Shown one piece after another: positions 10,661 to 19,501 of a DNA stretch of 62,500 nucleotides. Made by a program: the position numbers and the translations under genes. The stretch comes from Adiantum capillus-veneris. Its lineage: Eukaryota > Streptophyta > Polypodiopsida > Polypodiales > Pteridaceae. Under the pieces are notes generated by a model. It was not told the DNA's origin, ran no database searches, and saw nothing but the letters and a program-made list of their open reading frames with translations. The stretch is from the NCBI GenBank assembly GCA_014529385.2, contig CM043945.1, positions 142,644,241-142,706,740 on the forward strand. Direction: 5' to 3'. Numbering within the stretch: position 1 is the stretch's first letter; every line of letters starts with the position of its first letter.

Positions 10661-11367
10661 TTGAAAACACTCTCTTATGCTCTCATGAGATCCCTCCTTG
10701 CTTGTGGACAAAGAGCTAAAAAGTGGTCAGCTTGCATTCACCAAATCGTCTAGCACGGGTGGAGGAAGGGAGATGTTACAAGCCAAATTACACCCTTGTC
10801 CACTAATTTATTGATTTTACTGATGATGAAAGAGCATGTACAGTAAGGAACTTGAGATATGCACTTCCACTCTCTCGCATATACAATATATAGCATCAAA
10901 GCTTCTCTCACACCAAAGTATAAAGCTCACAAAGTGGTGTGTACAAATCCTCTTGGTTCATAGCAAGATAACTACGCTTACATCAAAAGAAAAATTATAG
11001 TCTATGAGAGGTAGTATGATGGGATCCGGTGATAGAAGTATTTCATTGAGCCTTTCAGGGCCGAAGAGAAACACTATACGTTGTTGAAAGTGTATTTTAC
11101 GGCTAATCCATACGTTAATTCTAATAGATCGTACAGAGTGAAAGCGATAGAAATAATCATCATGTGGGTTATTCATCTATGATAGTATGTGAGAAATGTA
11201 GATATGAGAGAAGTGAAGAGATGAGAAGTTTCCCTCCCAAGCCCTATTCTTGCTCGTAGGCAATAAGGATACTGCGGGGAGAGATGTACCTGTAGCAAGA
11301 GAACCTAGAGAGGGTGAATTACTAAGAATGAGAGAGATAGGTTTGGTTAAGGAGATGAGATTAGATA

Positions 11368-11368
11368 C

Positions 11369-11432
<64 letters not shown>
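11368..11432. repeat. (TA)n(GT)n microsatellite inside LTR1
   Basis: A run of alternating TA followed by about 20 GT units. It recurs at the same LTR position at 19438-19500 and 27505-27561 with small length differences, so it predates the tandem duplication and mutates by slippage. Confidence 0.95.
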
Positions 11433-11433
<1 letters not shown>

Positions 11434-11770
11434 GGATTAGAGATGAAAATGAAAACAACAAGAAATCAAGAAAACATCAATGTAGAACACATCTTACTTG
11501 AAACCCTTCGGCACCATTATTGATGGGAGAGAGAAGAAGAGTGGATAATTCCACTTTGATTGATACACCTAGTGCAAGACCTTCTTTGATTAGATTTGAT
11601 CTTCCAAGGTTAGCTTGTTGCAAGAATGGCTAGTCTCCCTCTAGGAGAAAGTGTAGGCTTGGGCTTATGTTAATGGCTAAGTACAATTAGGCATTACTAC
11701 TCACTCCCTCAAGAATTCCTCTCTTCAATGGCTTGAATGCTTGAGTTCCTTCCAAGGAAGAAGAGGTCCC

Positions 11771-11778
11771 CTTTTATA
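11771..11778 (-). promoter_or_regulatory. TATA box of gypsy LTR1 (also 19839-19846, 27900-27907)
   Basis: The minus strand reads TATAAAAG in a GC-richer context in all three LTRs. It splits the LTR into a U3 of about 825 bp (right part) and R-U5 of about 800 bp (left part). Only the copies in LTR2 and LTR3 would drive elements 1 and 2; LTR1 would read outward into the old gypsy wreckage. Confidence 0.6.
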
Positions 11779-12603
11779 GGTGAAGGGAACCCCCAGGGGT
11801 TTACACAAGAAGAGAGGAGCCAGTGTGAACATGAATTGGAAAAGTTGGAAATGAGCTGTCCTTGCATGATGTGGGCAGACTGGGGTCCAGTATTTTGATC
11901 ATATCTCCTCAACCGTAGCTCCAAATAAAAAAGTAAAAATATGGGCTGAAACTTCAGCTCATTAGCTACGATTTTCATTTTAAAATCATTTTCCAATTCG
12001 GATTGGAACCTTGTGTAAAAAATTCATCAAAATAGGGTCCATTTCTGGTAGCAAAAGTCTTCATGTGGTCCCCTTAGCCTAGACTTTCATTTGATTCCAA
12101 AGGACACCTCATGCCATATGAAAGCATGACATTGCTCCTTGACAAATTTCTGTAATCATGCTTGCAATAATGCATTAAAGTAAGTGTATCTTTGAAATCA
12201 TGCCACCTAGTGTCCCACTAGGATTTGATTCCCTCCTAGTAGCTATTTAAAAAGAATTATAAGAAAAATATGAAAAATACATAGAATATATATAGATTGG
12301 AAATTACTCTAGATATAGGATCTAGATAGGGTGTGAGATAATAATGAGATGGTAGAAAGAAAGAATCAATGCTTTTTGCCCCAAGTTAAAGAGGTGGAGC
12401 TATTGACACTTTTCCCATAGTATTTTTTGATGGTAAAGTAAGAATACATTACCCTTGAGATCAATAATAAGATGAGATAGAAAGCTTATTTTTATACTTA
12501 CATATGAATATGTAAATTATAGGAAATATAATTGTATATCTAAAAAGTTACAAGATAACTCTTGTAGCATGTGTTCCCACTATGTACATGTCACAGCACG
12601 ACA

Positions 12604-12616
12604 TCCACCCCCTCTA
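12604..12616 (-). promoter_or_regulatory. Polypurine tract of gypsy element 1
   Basis: On the minus strand AGAGGGGGTGGA lies immediately upstream of the LTR start TGTCGTG. This is the plus-strand priming site and fixes the LTR boundary. The same tract flanks LTR2 at 20672-20684. Confidence 0.85.
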
Positions 12617-12835
12617 AACTTGCACATCCTCCGGTATGTGCCAAATTATTTCTTTGTAAGATCAGCCCTCTTGCACATCTTCCTTGCTTTCATCTTCACT
12701 GGATGATTCCAAAGCTTCATTTTCACTTTGATCTTCACCTGTGTTTTGCTCTTCTTCCTCATCAACATTTTCTGGATCATTGTCTCCTCTTCTCTTAAAC
12801 ATTTTGATCCTTTTTCCTGCAATGGGGATCTTTAC

Positions 12836-15800
12836 TTATGTGCCATCTAGCTCAGACAAGCTGTAAGTAGCATTTTCATGCACATATTTTACAACATATG
12901 GTCCAAACCATCTTTTTGAAAACTTACGCATGACTGTGTGTTGGTTATCAAGGCTACTATCATACACTAAAACCCAGTCACCTTTGTCAATTGCTTTGCT
13001 CCTGAGCCGATGTCGCTTATCAAAGTAGTCCTTTTTTTTCAATCTTGCATTTTTGAGTCGTTCTTTTGCAGCCTCAATGTCTCCAGGTCTTCTCTCTAGT
13101 TGCCTTATGCGCAATGCAAGGAGATCTTCTCTGCTAAGCCCCTCTTGCCAAGGTAGTACATTCCATGTGGGAATTGTATCTTCAATCGGCATCACTCGCT
13201 TTTGACCATACATTAGCTCCGCAGGCATGTAGCCAGTTACTGAGCTATGTGTTGTACGATCAGCCCATAAAGCATATGGTAACAGTTTTGGCCACTCACC
13301 AACTCTTCCTTCGCAAGCCATGGTCAAAGCTTTGATGATAGGAGGGTGCCCTCTTTCACTCTTTCCATTGCCTTCAGGGTTGTAAGCTGTAGTAAGAGAA
13401 AGCTTAATTCGTAATCTAGAAAAGAACTCCCTTGCTTCTTCGGCATCCAGTTCACCTCTGTCTGCACTGATCTTTCCCACACAACCATAACGGCAAATCA
13501 CCTCATCAAGAAGGAATTTGCACACAGCTTCTGTGGTTTTAGCTCTTAATGCTCTTCCTTCAACCTGATTAGTTAGGTCCTCTCGTGCAAGAACCAAGTA
13601 CCTCATCTGCCAGAGTCCTAAAGGCATTGTGACTAGATCCACAACCCATTTATAATGCATGGCTAGTGGGTATGTAGGGTGCAATCCATCACGATGTCGG
13701 ACATTTGAATACATTTGACAAGTTACACATGACTCTACAAATTGAGATACATCTTTATACATACCCTTCCACCAGTATTTTTCTTTCAACTTGGAGAAGG
13801 TTTCCCACACACCCCTGTGTCCATCCCATAGACTCTCATGAAACTCTTGCATGAGCTTTACTTGAGTCTCTTTTTTACATATAACCCTTTGTGGTGTAGC
13901 ACCCTTTTTTTTAGGATGCTTCCACAAGTAACCATCCCTCCAAAAGTAACCATATGCTTTCCTGCGTATCCTCTTGAATTCATGTTCAGACCAATCATCC
14001 TGTTTTGTTAGAGTACTCAAGTAGCTTCCAATAAGAAGCCAATCTCCTTCATAAAGATTTTTCAAGAACAATTCAAGTGGATTAGTCATGTTGACATTGT
14101 TACTTTTGACATGAGAGATGGAATAGAACTTTGTGCCCACATCATCTCCCTCATCAATCATATGTGACTCATCTTCATACCTTGCCCTTGATAGCATATC
14201 TGCCACTGTATTGACTTTACCTGCAATGTGCTTAAACTCGGGATTTAAGGACTTAATGTAGGCAATCCACCGCAACATAGCAATGTCTGGTGTTGAGCAG
14301 CTTGTAATCATCCCAAGAAGTGGTAGACAATCTGTTTCTACAACCACACATGCACCAATTAGGTACTCTGTTCCACTTTTCAAGGTTGTAACCATACCCC
14401 ATAACTCTCTCTTTATCTGTGGATAGTTTCTTTGGCGAGCACTTAGTACCTTTGCTCCAAATCTTACCACATACCTGTGTCCTTCTTTGTCATCTTGCCC
14501 TATTGCCCATCCAATCCCTGTAGGATTGGTATCTACTGTCACAATCACTGGCCTTTGACACTCATAGTCTACCTTTCTCAAAGTCGTTGCTGACTGGAGT
14601 AACTCCTTTAGCTTTTTCATGGATTTTACATGTGCTTCTGTCCATTTAAACTTTTGATTCTTTCTAAGCAGCTGATAAAGAGGATCAGCTACATGTGCAT
14701 AATGTGGAATCCAAATAACATAGAAGACACATGCTCCCAGAAACCTTCTAACCTCAGTGATGCTAGTGCGTGTTTCTTTCATTCTTTGGATGGCATCTAC
14801 CTTTGATGGACAAGGTTTCCTACCATATGGCCCGCACATGTGCCCCACAATGAGCACTTCATTGACACCAAACATAGACTTTTTCCCTGACAATGTAAGA
14901 TTCACTTCTTCCAACCTAGACAAAATTTTATCACAATCATTTATGTGATTTACCACAAAGCTGCGACATCCCTTGAGATCTAAAGCTTCAACTTTGTCAC
15001 TTTCTTCACATCCTTTGATAGGCAAATCATCAATGAAAGGCATTGTGATGTGAGGAATAAAGTCACGTAAGACCTTATTCATCCCATTCATCATATGTGC
15101 AACCGAGTTGGTTGCTCCCTGTGGCAAGGTACACATCCTTACCAAACCCAAAGGTGTCCTCATGGTTGTCAAGTCTCTGCTTTCGATTGCAAGCTGAAAT
15201 TGATCATACCCTGAGTAGAGATCCCCCATTGAGTAGATTGCTCTCCCTGCAAACGCCTCTGCAAATTCATCCACAATTGGACCTGTACCTACATTTCTAA
15301 TTGTCACCTTGTTCACTGGTTGCATATCTTGGATGAAGCGTAGAGAACCATTCTTCTTTGGAACTGTGAACCACCTGTTTGAGTATGGAGCACAAGAAGG
15401 CTCCAAGATTCCCATTTTGATTTTCTCATTCAGTATCTTTACTAACTTTGGCACATGAGCCTTTGGAACCGGAATAGGCCGCAGATTCCAAGGCACATGA
15501 GGTATTGTGAAAATTACCATAGGAGCTACAATATAAGGATCAACACATCCTATCTCATGTGGCTCAAATGCAAAAGCCTTACCATGCTTTGAAAGCATTT
15601 CTTTGAAGCACTTTGTCTCCTCCTGTGTTAGAAACTCCTCGCAACCAATCTGCAACTCTTGAAAAGACTCCTTTGTGAAGGTATGCCCGATCTTTTTAGG
15701 ATTCCGCAAACTTGGTTGTAAAGAAGCCTGTTCAATCTTTTCCCTGTTGTTGGGTGGTAAGGGTGAAGCTACTGGTTTCACCTTCTTTGCTACACTCTTG

Positions 15801-16216
15801 TATTTAGTTTCAACATGGACTTCTGGGCCTACTGTTTGGCTTTCTTTAAAGGCTTCTATTACTTGATACATTTCCATAGAGCAAACTTCCACAACTTCAT
15901 TTTCAAGATGCAAACTAGACCTCATTATAGCATCAAGCTCACCCATAGTATCTACAAAAGAAACTTGTTCACACAAACCCAAAACATTTTCAGTAGGCTC
16001 TAGCAACCCACTCTTTTTCATGCCTATTTGTACATTATGCACATATTGCTTCTCACATCTCTTCAAATCTTCAAGTTTTGTAAAACATATTGATCCATTC
16101 TTTGTTACCAAGGAGCTCGTTGAAAATGCTTCACCTATTTTTGGATCAGGCGAGACCCTTTTTCTTTCTGTACCACTGCAATCCCGCTTTACAATGGTAC
16201 TTGGCCAAAACCCATC
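12836..16216 (-). CDS. Gypsy element 1 pol: RT, RNase H, integrase (entered by -1 frameshift)
   Basis: This frame is open from 16216; numbering here is from the TTG codon at 16111 (1091 residues). Reverse transcriptase spans about 195-430 with D297 and a Y/FxDD box reading FIDD (359-362). RNase H spans 520-645 (D527, E569, D594, D638). The integrase has a His/Cys finger (H758, H765, C795, C798), catalytic D825, D884 and E919, and a C-terminal GDWVLVY block (1044-1050). Order RT-RH-IN defines Ty3/gypsy. RT blocks such as SRDLTTMRTPLG and the integrase NGKSERGH remind me of fungal gypsy elements. There is no start codon at its head, consistent with production only as a frameshift fusion after protease. 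A TAA at 12836-12838 removes an acidic tail of about 55 residues that copy 2 retains; otherwise this copy is intact. Confidence 0.93.
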   Translation of the reverse strand, partial: DGFWPSTIVKRDCSGTERKRVSPDPKIGEAFSTSSLVTKNGSICFTKLEDLKRCEKQYVHNVQIGMKKSGLLEPTENVLGLCEQVSFVDTMGELDAIMRSSLHLENEVVEVCSMEMYQVIEAFKESQTVGPEVHVETKYKSVAKKVKPVASPLPPNNREKIEQASLQPSLRNPKKIGHTFTKESFQELQIGCEEFLTQEETKCFKEMLSKHGKAFAFEPHEIGCVDPYIVAPMVIFTIPHVPWNLRPIPVPKAHVPKLVKILNEKIKMGILEPSCAPYSNRWFTVPKKNGSLRFIQDMQPVNKVTIRNVGTGPIVDEFAEAFAGRAIYSMGDLYSGYDQFQLAIESRDLTTMRTPLGLVRMCTLPQGATNSVAHMMNGMNKVLRDFIPHITMPFIDDLPIKGCEESDKVEALDLKGCRSFVVNHINDCDKILSRLEEVNLTLSGKKSMFGVNEVLIVGHMCGPYGRKPCPSKVDAIQRMKETRTSITEVRRFLGACVFYVIWIPHYAHVADPLYQLLRKNQKFKWTEAHVKSMKKLKELLQSATTLRKVDYECQRPVIVTVDTNPTGIGWAIGQDDKEGHRYVVRFGAKVLSARQRNYPQIKRELWGMVTTLKSGTEYLIGACVVVETDCLPLLGMITSCSTPDIAMLRWIAYIKSLNPEFKHIAGKVNTVADMLSRARYEDESHMIDEGDDVGTKFYSISHVKSNNVNMTNPLELFLKNLYEGDWLLIGSYLSTLTKQDDWSEHEFKRIRRKAYGYFWRDGYLWKHPKKKGATPQRVICKKETQVKLMQEFHESLWDGHRGVWETFSKLKEKYWWKGMYKDVSQFVESCVTCQMYSNVRHRDGLHPTYPLAMHYKWVVDLVTMPLGLWQMRYLVLAREDLTNQVEGRALRAKTTEAVCKFLLDEVICRYGCVGKISADRGELDAEEAREFFSRLRIKLSLTTAYNPEGNGKSERGHPPIIKALTMACEGRVGEWPKLLPYALWADRTTHSSVTGYMPAELMYGQKRVMPIEDTIPTWNVLPWQEGLSREDLLALRIRQLERRPGDIEAAKERLKNARLKKKDYFDKRHRLRSKAIDKGDWVLVYDSSLDNQHTVMRKFSKRWFGPYVVKYVHENATYSLSELDGT
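16170..16213 (-). promoter_or_regulatory. -1 programmed ribosomal frameshift signal, element 1 (PR to pol)
   Basis: The protease frame ends at 16189 and the pol frame opens at 16216 in the -1 frame. In the overlap the minus strand reads GGGTTTT (16213-16207) with zero-frame codons GGT TTT, matching the X XXY YYZ slippery rule. A 6-nt spacer (GGCCAA) follows, then a hairpin with arms GTACCATTGTAA (16200-16189) and TTGCAGTGGTAC (16181-16170), 12 bp including two G-T pairs, and a 7-nt loop. The protease stop codon forms part of the stem. All geometric requirements of a retroviral-type -1 site are met. The same signal is at 24237-24280. The function is inferred from sequence only. Confidence 0.8.
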
Positions 16217-17205
16217 ATTTCTCTATGATCATGAAACTCTTTGCTCACCTTTGGTAGAGGATGTTCTCTGAGGTTGTCACGATTTCTTTCATGGTTTACA
16301 CAAACTGTGAGAAATTGGAGAGCACGTTTACCATCTTTGCTACGTATCCTAGCATATGCTGAACCATCGTCCATTACCTTTGTTTCCATTCGAACTCCCA
16401 CAATGTAGGGTTGTCCAAGGATGAGATTATATGAAGATGTATCCTGTACAAAGAAGTTTTGGTCAATATTTACATCACCTATTGTTACCTTCACACCTGG
16501 ACATGCTGCATACAATTCACCGGATGAATTGTTTGCCACTTTTACCATCCAACCATGATCTGTGTCCATCGGCCATTTGCACTTGTTGTAGAGACTCTTT
16601 GACATTATGTTTATTTCTGAACCATGGTCAATCAAGGCAACAAATGGCTCTTCAAGATCACCTACCTTGACCAAAGTTTCTGTAGTAGCCCTTGCCCAAT
16701 GACTTCGTGAATAGTAACTCCTAGGAATATCTTCAACTTCTTCATCATCATTTGAGAAATACACTTGCTTCACTCTCCCACTAGATTGGTAGCATCCTAC
16801 CACAGCTCCATCATTCTCCTTATTTTGCAGTTGCATCCCTTGTGTCTTTGAGGTTTCCCCTTCAACTTGTGGACGAGAAACTTCAGCAAGGGTTTGCCTC
16901 TTTCTCTTGATGATGTCAATGATCTCCTCATGGAATTCACGCTTTGCAATGCCAAGAACTTCTCCCAGAGTAAACTCAATCTTGCTATTCAAGATCCTTT
17001 CCTCCAAGACTTTCTTTAAATCTGTAGCAACCTCAATATCAGATTGTAGTTTATAAGTTGGGCCTTTTGTCTTACCTTTCGTTGGCTCTTTCTTCTTTCC
17101 TGTTGTAGACTCCTCCATGAGTACTTCAGGTGGAGATGCTCCTTGTGTTGAGGGTGCTTGAGAAGGCATTGAGTCGCTTCTTCCCCCACTTCTAGAAGCT
17201 CTTTT
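16189..17205 (-). CDS. Gypsy element 1 protease region
   Basis: The open frame after the second in-frame TAA (first methionine at 17169, 326 residues from there) encodes an aspartic protease: catalytic site IDHGSEIN (D181), flap region and the conserved ILGQPYI near 249-255. The catalytic triad is D-H-G rather than the usual D-S/T-G; I recall the same in related gypsy elements, so it is probably a lineage feature and not a mutation. The first 160 residues are charged and probably a linker. It is in the same frame as gag and the nucleocapsid linker. Identical in length in copy 2 (24256-25272). Confidence 0.85.
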   Translation of the reverse strand, partial: KRASRSGGRSDSMPSQAPSTQGASPPEVLMEESTTGKKKEPTKGKTKGPTYKLQSDIEVATDLKKVLEERILNSKIEFTLGEVLGIAKREFHEEIIDIIKRKRQTLAEVSRPQVEGETSKTQGMQLQNKENDGAVVGCYQSSGRVKQVYFSNDDEEVEDIPRSYYSRSHWARATTETLVKVGDLEEPFVALIDHGSEINIMSKSLYNKCKWPMDTDHGWMVKVANNSSGELYAACPGVKVTIGDVNIDQNFFVQDTSSYNLILGQPYIVGVRMETKVMDDGSAYARIRSKDGKRALQFLTVCVNHERNRDNLREHPLPKVSKEFHDHREMMGFGQVPL

Positions 17206-17697
17206 TTATGGTCCTTCATCAGCATTCTCACGTCTGCGCTTCTCTTCTACAATTGCCTCATTTTGTTGGCATTTTGTAATGTAGGCATGCACTGACAATG
17301 AGTCCACTGGATCATTCCATCCTGTTTCTAGATGTATGCAATCACCTGCTTCATGTAGAATCTCTTTTGTAAGCTTTCCATTTTTAGCTATTTGCATGAC
17401 ATTTGGCCAAATTTGACCATGATGGTCACTCACTTCTTCATCACAAAAATGTTCAATTTTTACTCCATAAGTAGTTGCCTCAACTGAAGAGGTGGCATGC
17501 TTGGTTGCCATATCTTCAACTAAGGTTTGCATTCCCCCCTTCCCAAAGTTAGTTCTCAAGGGTAGACCTGTCTCTCTTAAGTGGATTTTACCATCCTTAA
17601 AAAAGACAACATCTTTTGACAAAGCATCACTAAAATCATCACAATCCCTTCTTACATGGTTTGTACTATCACACCAAATACATCTATTAACAAACCC
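17206..17697 (-). CDS. Gypsy element 1 nucleocapsid/linker between two in-frame stops
   Basis: The gag frame resumes directly after its TAA (17698-17700) with a CCHC zinc knuckle, C-x2-C-x4-H-x4-C, at 17641-17682 (CIWCDSTNHVRRDC), followed by about 140 residues ending at a second TAA (17206-17208). The zinc knuckle is the RNA-binding nucleocapsid of Gag. Frame, position and conservation in both copies show that this is part of Gag cut off by a stop codon. There is no plausible independent start before the knuckle, so it would need stop-codon readthrough, or the element is defective. Confidence 0.8.
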   Translation of the reverse strand, partial: GFVNRCIWCDSTNHVRRDCDDFSDALSKDVVFFKDGKIHLRETGLPLRTNFGKGGMQTLVEDMATKHATSSVEATTYGVKIEHFCDEEVSDHHGQIWPNVMQIAKNGKLTKEILHEAGDCIHLETGWNDPVDSLSVHAYITKCQQNEAIVEEKRRRENADEGP

Positions 17698-18564
17698 TTA
17701 TTTGGGCTGTTGTCTTTGCCTATGAAGTGGCCCTGATGGTTGGCCTTTTTCTTCAAGCTTTGCAAACTTCACCTTCAAGTCACGCATTCCCTTCACAAGC
17801 TCATCTAGCATGGACTCATCAAACTTAGGAGCGATAAAAGTAGGCTTTACCATTTTGTCAGAAGTTGAGGTGGAAGGACTTGTAGTGTTTACTACCATCT
17901 TGTCCCTTCTTCTTTGTCGTTTGGCAAGCAGTGAGACAGCACCTTCAACCTCATTCCAGTCGGTCTTTAGTCCTTGCTCAGCATCTTTATCTTCAAGAAG
18001 AAGCTCCAAATTTTCTTGAAACTCTTTACCTGCAGCTTGTAAGAAAAGATCTGTCTTCTCTGCATCTAGTGTGGCCCTTTCTGTCCTAGTGAGTTGTGCA
18101 TAGCGCCGCTCAAATTCCCTAAGTATCTCTGTTATTGATAGTCCTTGCTTTGGCTTGACTACCCATTCTAAGAATGTCCTTTTGGTCACTCTCTCCGAGT
18201 CCTCCATGAAATATTCCTCCTTTAAAGCTACTTTGAGTTCTTCCCAATTTCTCCCATGCCCATCTTTAATTGCCCTAACATGCTCCCTAATTTCTGGAGC
18301 AACAACTAGCTCAAAGCATTGAATCATCTCACCTTCTGACACGCGATGCAGCTCCATCTCCTTCACATACTCGCGTAAGTACTTGGTTACATCTTTGCCA
18401 TTGAACTGATCCATTCTGTTGACGACCGCTTGTATGGCCTTCGTTGCTGAAATCTCCCTTCTTTCAGTAGCATGTTGTTGTTGCATGAACATTGCAAATG
18501 CTTGAAACATTTGCATTGTTGCTGGGTCAAAATGCATACCCTGTTGCTCAACATGATCACCCAT
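17698..18564 (-). CDS. Gypsy element 1 Gag (capsid part)
   Basis: I start the gene at the ATG at 18564, which has a good plant initiation context (ACCATGG), giving 288 residues. The central part (ATKAIQAVVNRMDQFNG ... RTFLEWVVKPKQGLS ... LFLQAAGKEFQENLE) is the retrotransposon gag capsid fold (Retrotrans_gag-type). The tail is basic and proline/glutamine rich and ends at TAA just before the zinc knuckle. It builds the cytoplasmic virus-like particle. The frame in this copy is intact; copy 2 has a nonsense codon at 26386-26388. Confidence 0.88.
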   Translation of the reverse strand: MGDHVEQQGMHFDPATMQMFQAFAMFMQQQHATERREISATKAIQAVVNRMDQFNGKDVTKYLREYVKEMELHRVSEGEMIQCFELVVAPEIREHVRAIKDGHGRNWEELKVALKEEYFMEDSERVTKRTFLEWVVKPKQGLSITEILREFERRYAQLTRTERATLDAEKTDLFLQAAGKEFQENLELLLEDKDAEQGLKTDWNEVEGAVSLLAKRQRRRDKMVVNTTSPSTSTSDKMVKPTFIAPKFDESMLDELVKGMRDLKVKFAKLEEKGQPSGPLHRQRQQPK

Positions 18565-19007
18565 GGTTACCCACAAACTCTCACCCTAGCAGATTCACGT
18601 CGGGCTCACCAAAAATATGTCGAGAAATTTGCGGTCTTGCAAGGAAAGCACCGGGCTTATGGCTGTGAGAGTTTGTGAGAGAACTCAACAAAAACTATAT
18701 GAAGGAGTTAAACCATAGATGCCATGAAGACTAGGGTTTGGAAAGAAGTGCAATCAAAGAAGACTCACTCTTTCTCTCTTGCATTCACACACACAAAGAA
18801 AGAACGCAAAAGAAAATGTCAAAACAATACGAAGATGAAAACATCAAGGCTATGGTCATATCGTATCATGGGTAATATGAAAGGGTTAATGGATGAGTTA
18901 ATGGCATTCAATCTTGGCTGACCAAATAAGCTACGAATTGTTCTTTGGAATTGTAGTTTTGTGCTTACCATAATATATATATTTTGTCTAGTGATTGGGA
19001 TTAATTG
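18565..19007 (-). other. 5' leader of gypsy element 1
   Basis: The untranslated stretch lies between LTR2 and the gag ATG. I could not identify a standard tRNA primer site: the bases adjoining LTR2 on the minus strand read CAATTAATCCCAATCACTAG, which does not match the usual iMet site. A 70-codon minus frame at 18819-19031 resembles the 72-codon frame inside the LTRs (about 44% identity over 57 residues by eye, e.g. LFGxxRLN and ILPxIxY), so leader and LTR hold diverged copies of one sequence. Confidence 0.6.
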
Positions 19008-19438
19008 TGTGTACAAATCCTCTTGGTTCATAGCAAGATAACTACGCTTACATCAAAAGAAAAATTATAGTCTATGAGAGGTAGTATGATGGGATCCGGT
19101 GATAGAAGTATTTCATTGAGCCTTTCAGGGCCGAAGAGAAACACTATACGTTGTTGAAAGTGTATTTTATGGCTAATCCATACGTTAATTCTAATAGATC
19201 GTACAGAGTGAAAGCGATAGAAATGATCATCATGTGGGTTATTCATCTAGGATAGTATGTGAGAATTGTAGATTTGAGAGAAGTGAAGAGATGAGAAGTT
19301 TCCCTCCCAAGCCCTATTCTTGCTCGTAGGCAATAAGGATACTGCGGGGAGAGATGTACCTGTAGCAAGAGAACCTAGAGAGGGTGAATTACTAAGAATG
19401 AGAGAGATAGGTTTGGTTAAGGAGATGAGATTAGATAC

Positions 19439-19501
<63 letters not shown>

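Larger units (their letters stand above)
10938..12603 (-). repeat. LTR1: 3' LTR of tandem gypsy element 1
   Basis: First of three near-identical LTRs (1666 bp). On the minus strand it starts TGTCGTGCTG directly after a polypurine tract and ends GTACACA. Plus-strand edges are TGTGTACAAATCC and CAGCACGACA. It contains a TATA box (11771-11778), a compound (TA)n(GT)n microsatellite (about 11368-11432) and, near its left end, an open 72-codon minus frame shared by all three LTRs. Six of its private differences lie in the last 150 bp. Confidence 0.93.

Noticed and set aside
16020-16271. Plus-strand open frames across the gypsy elements (for example 16020-16271, 14757-14948)
   Set aside because: They are antisense shadows of the conserved pol and protease frames and recur in both copies for that reason alone.
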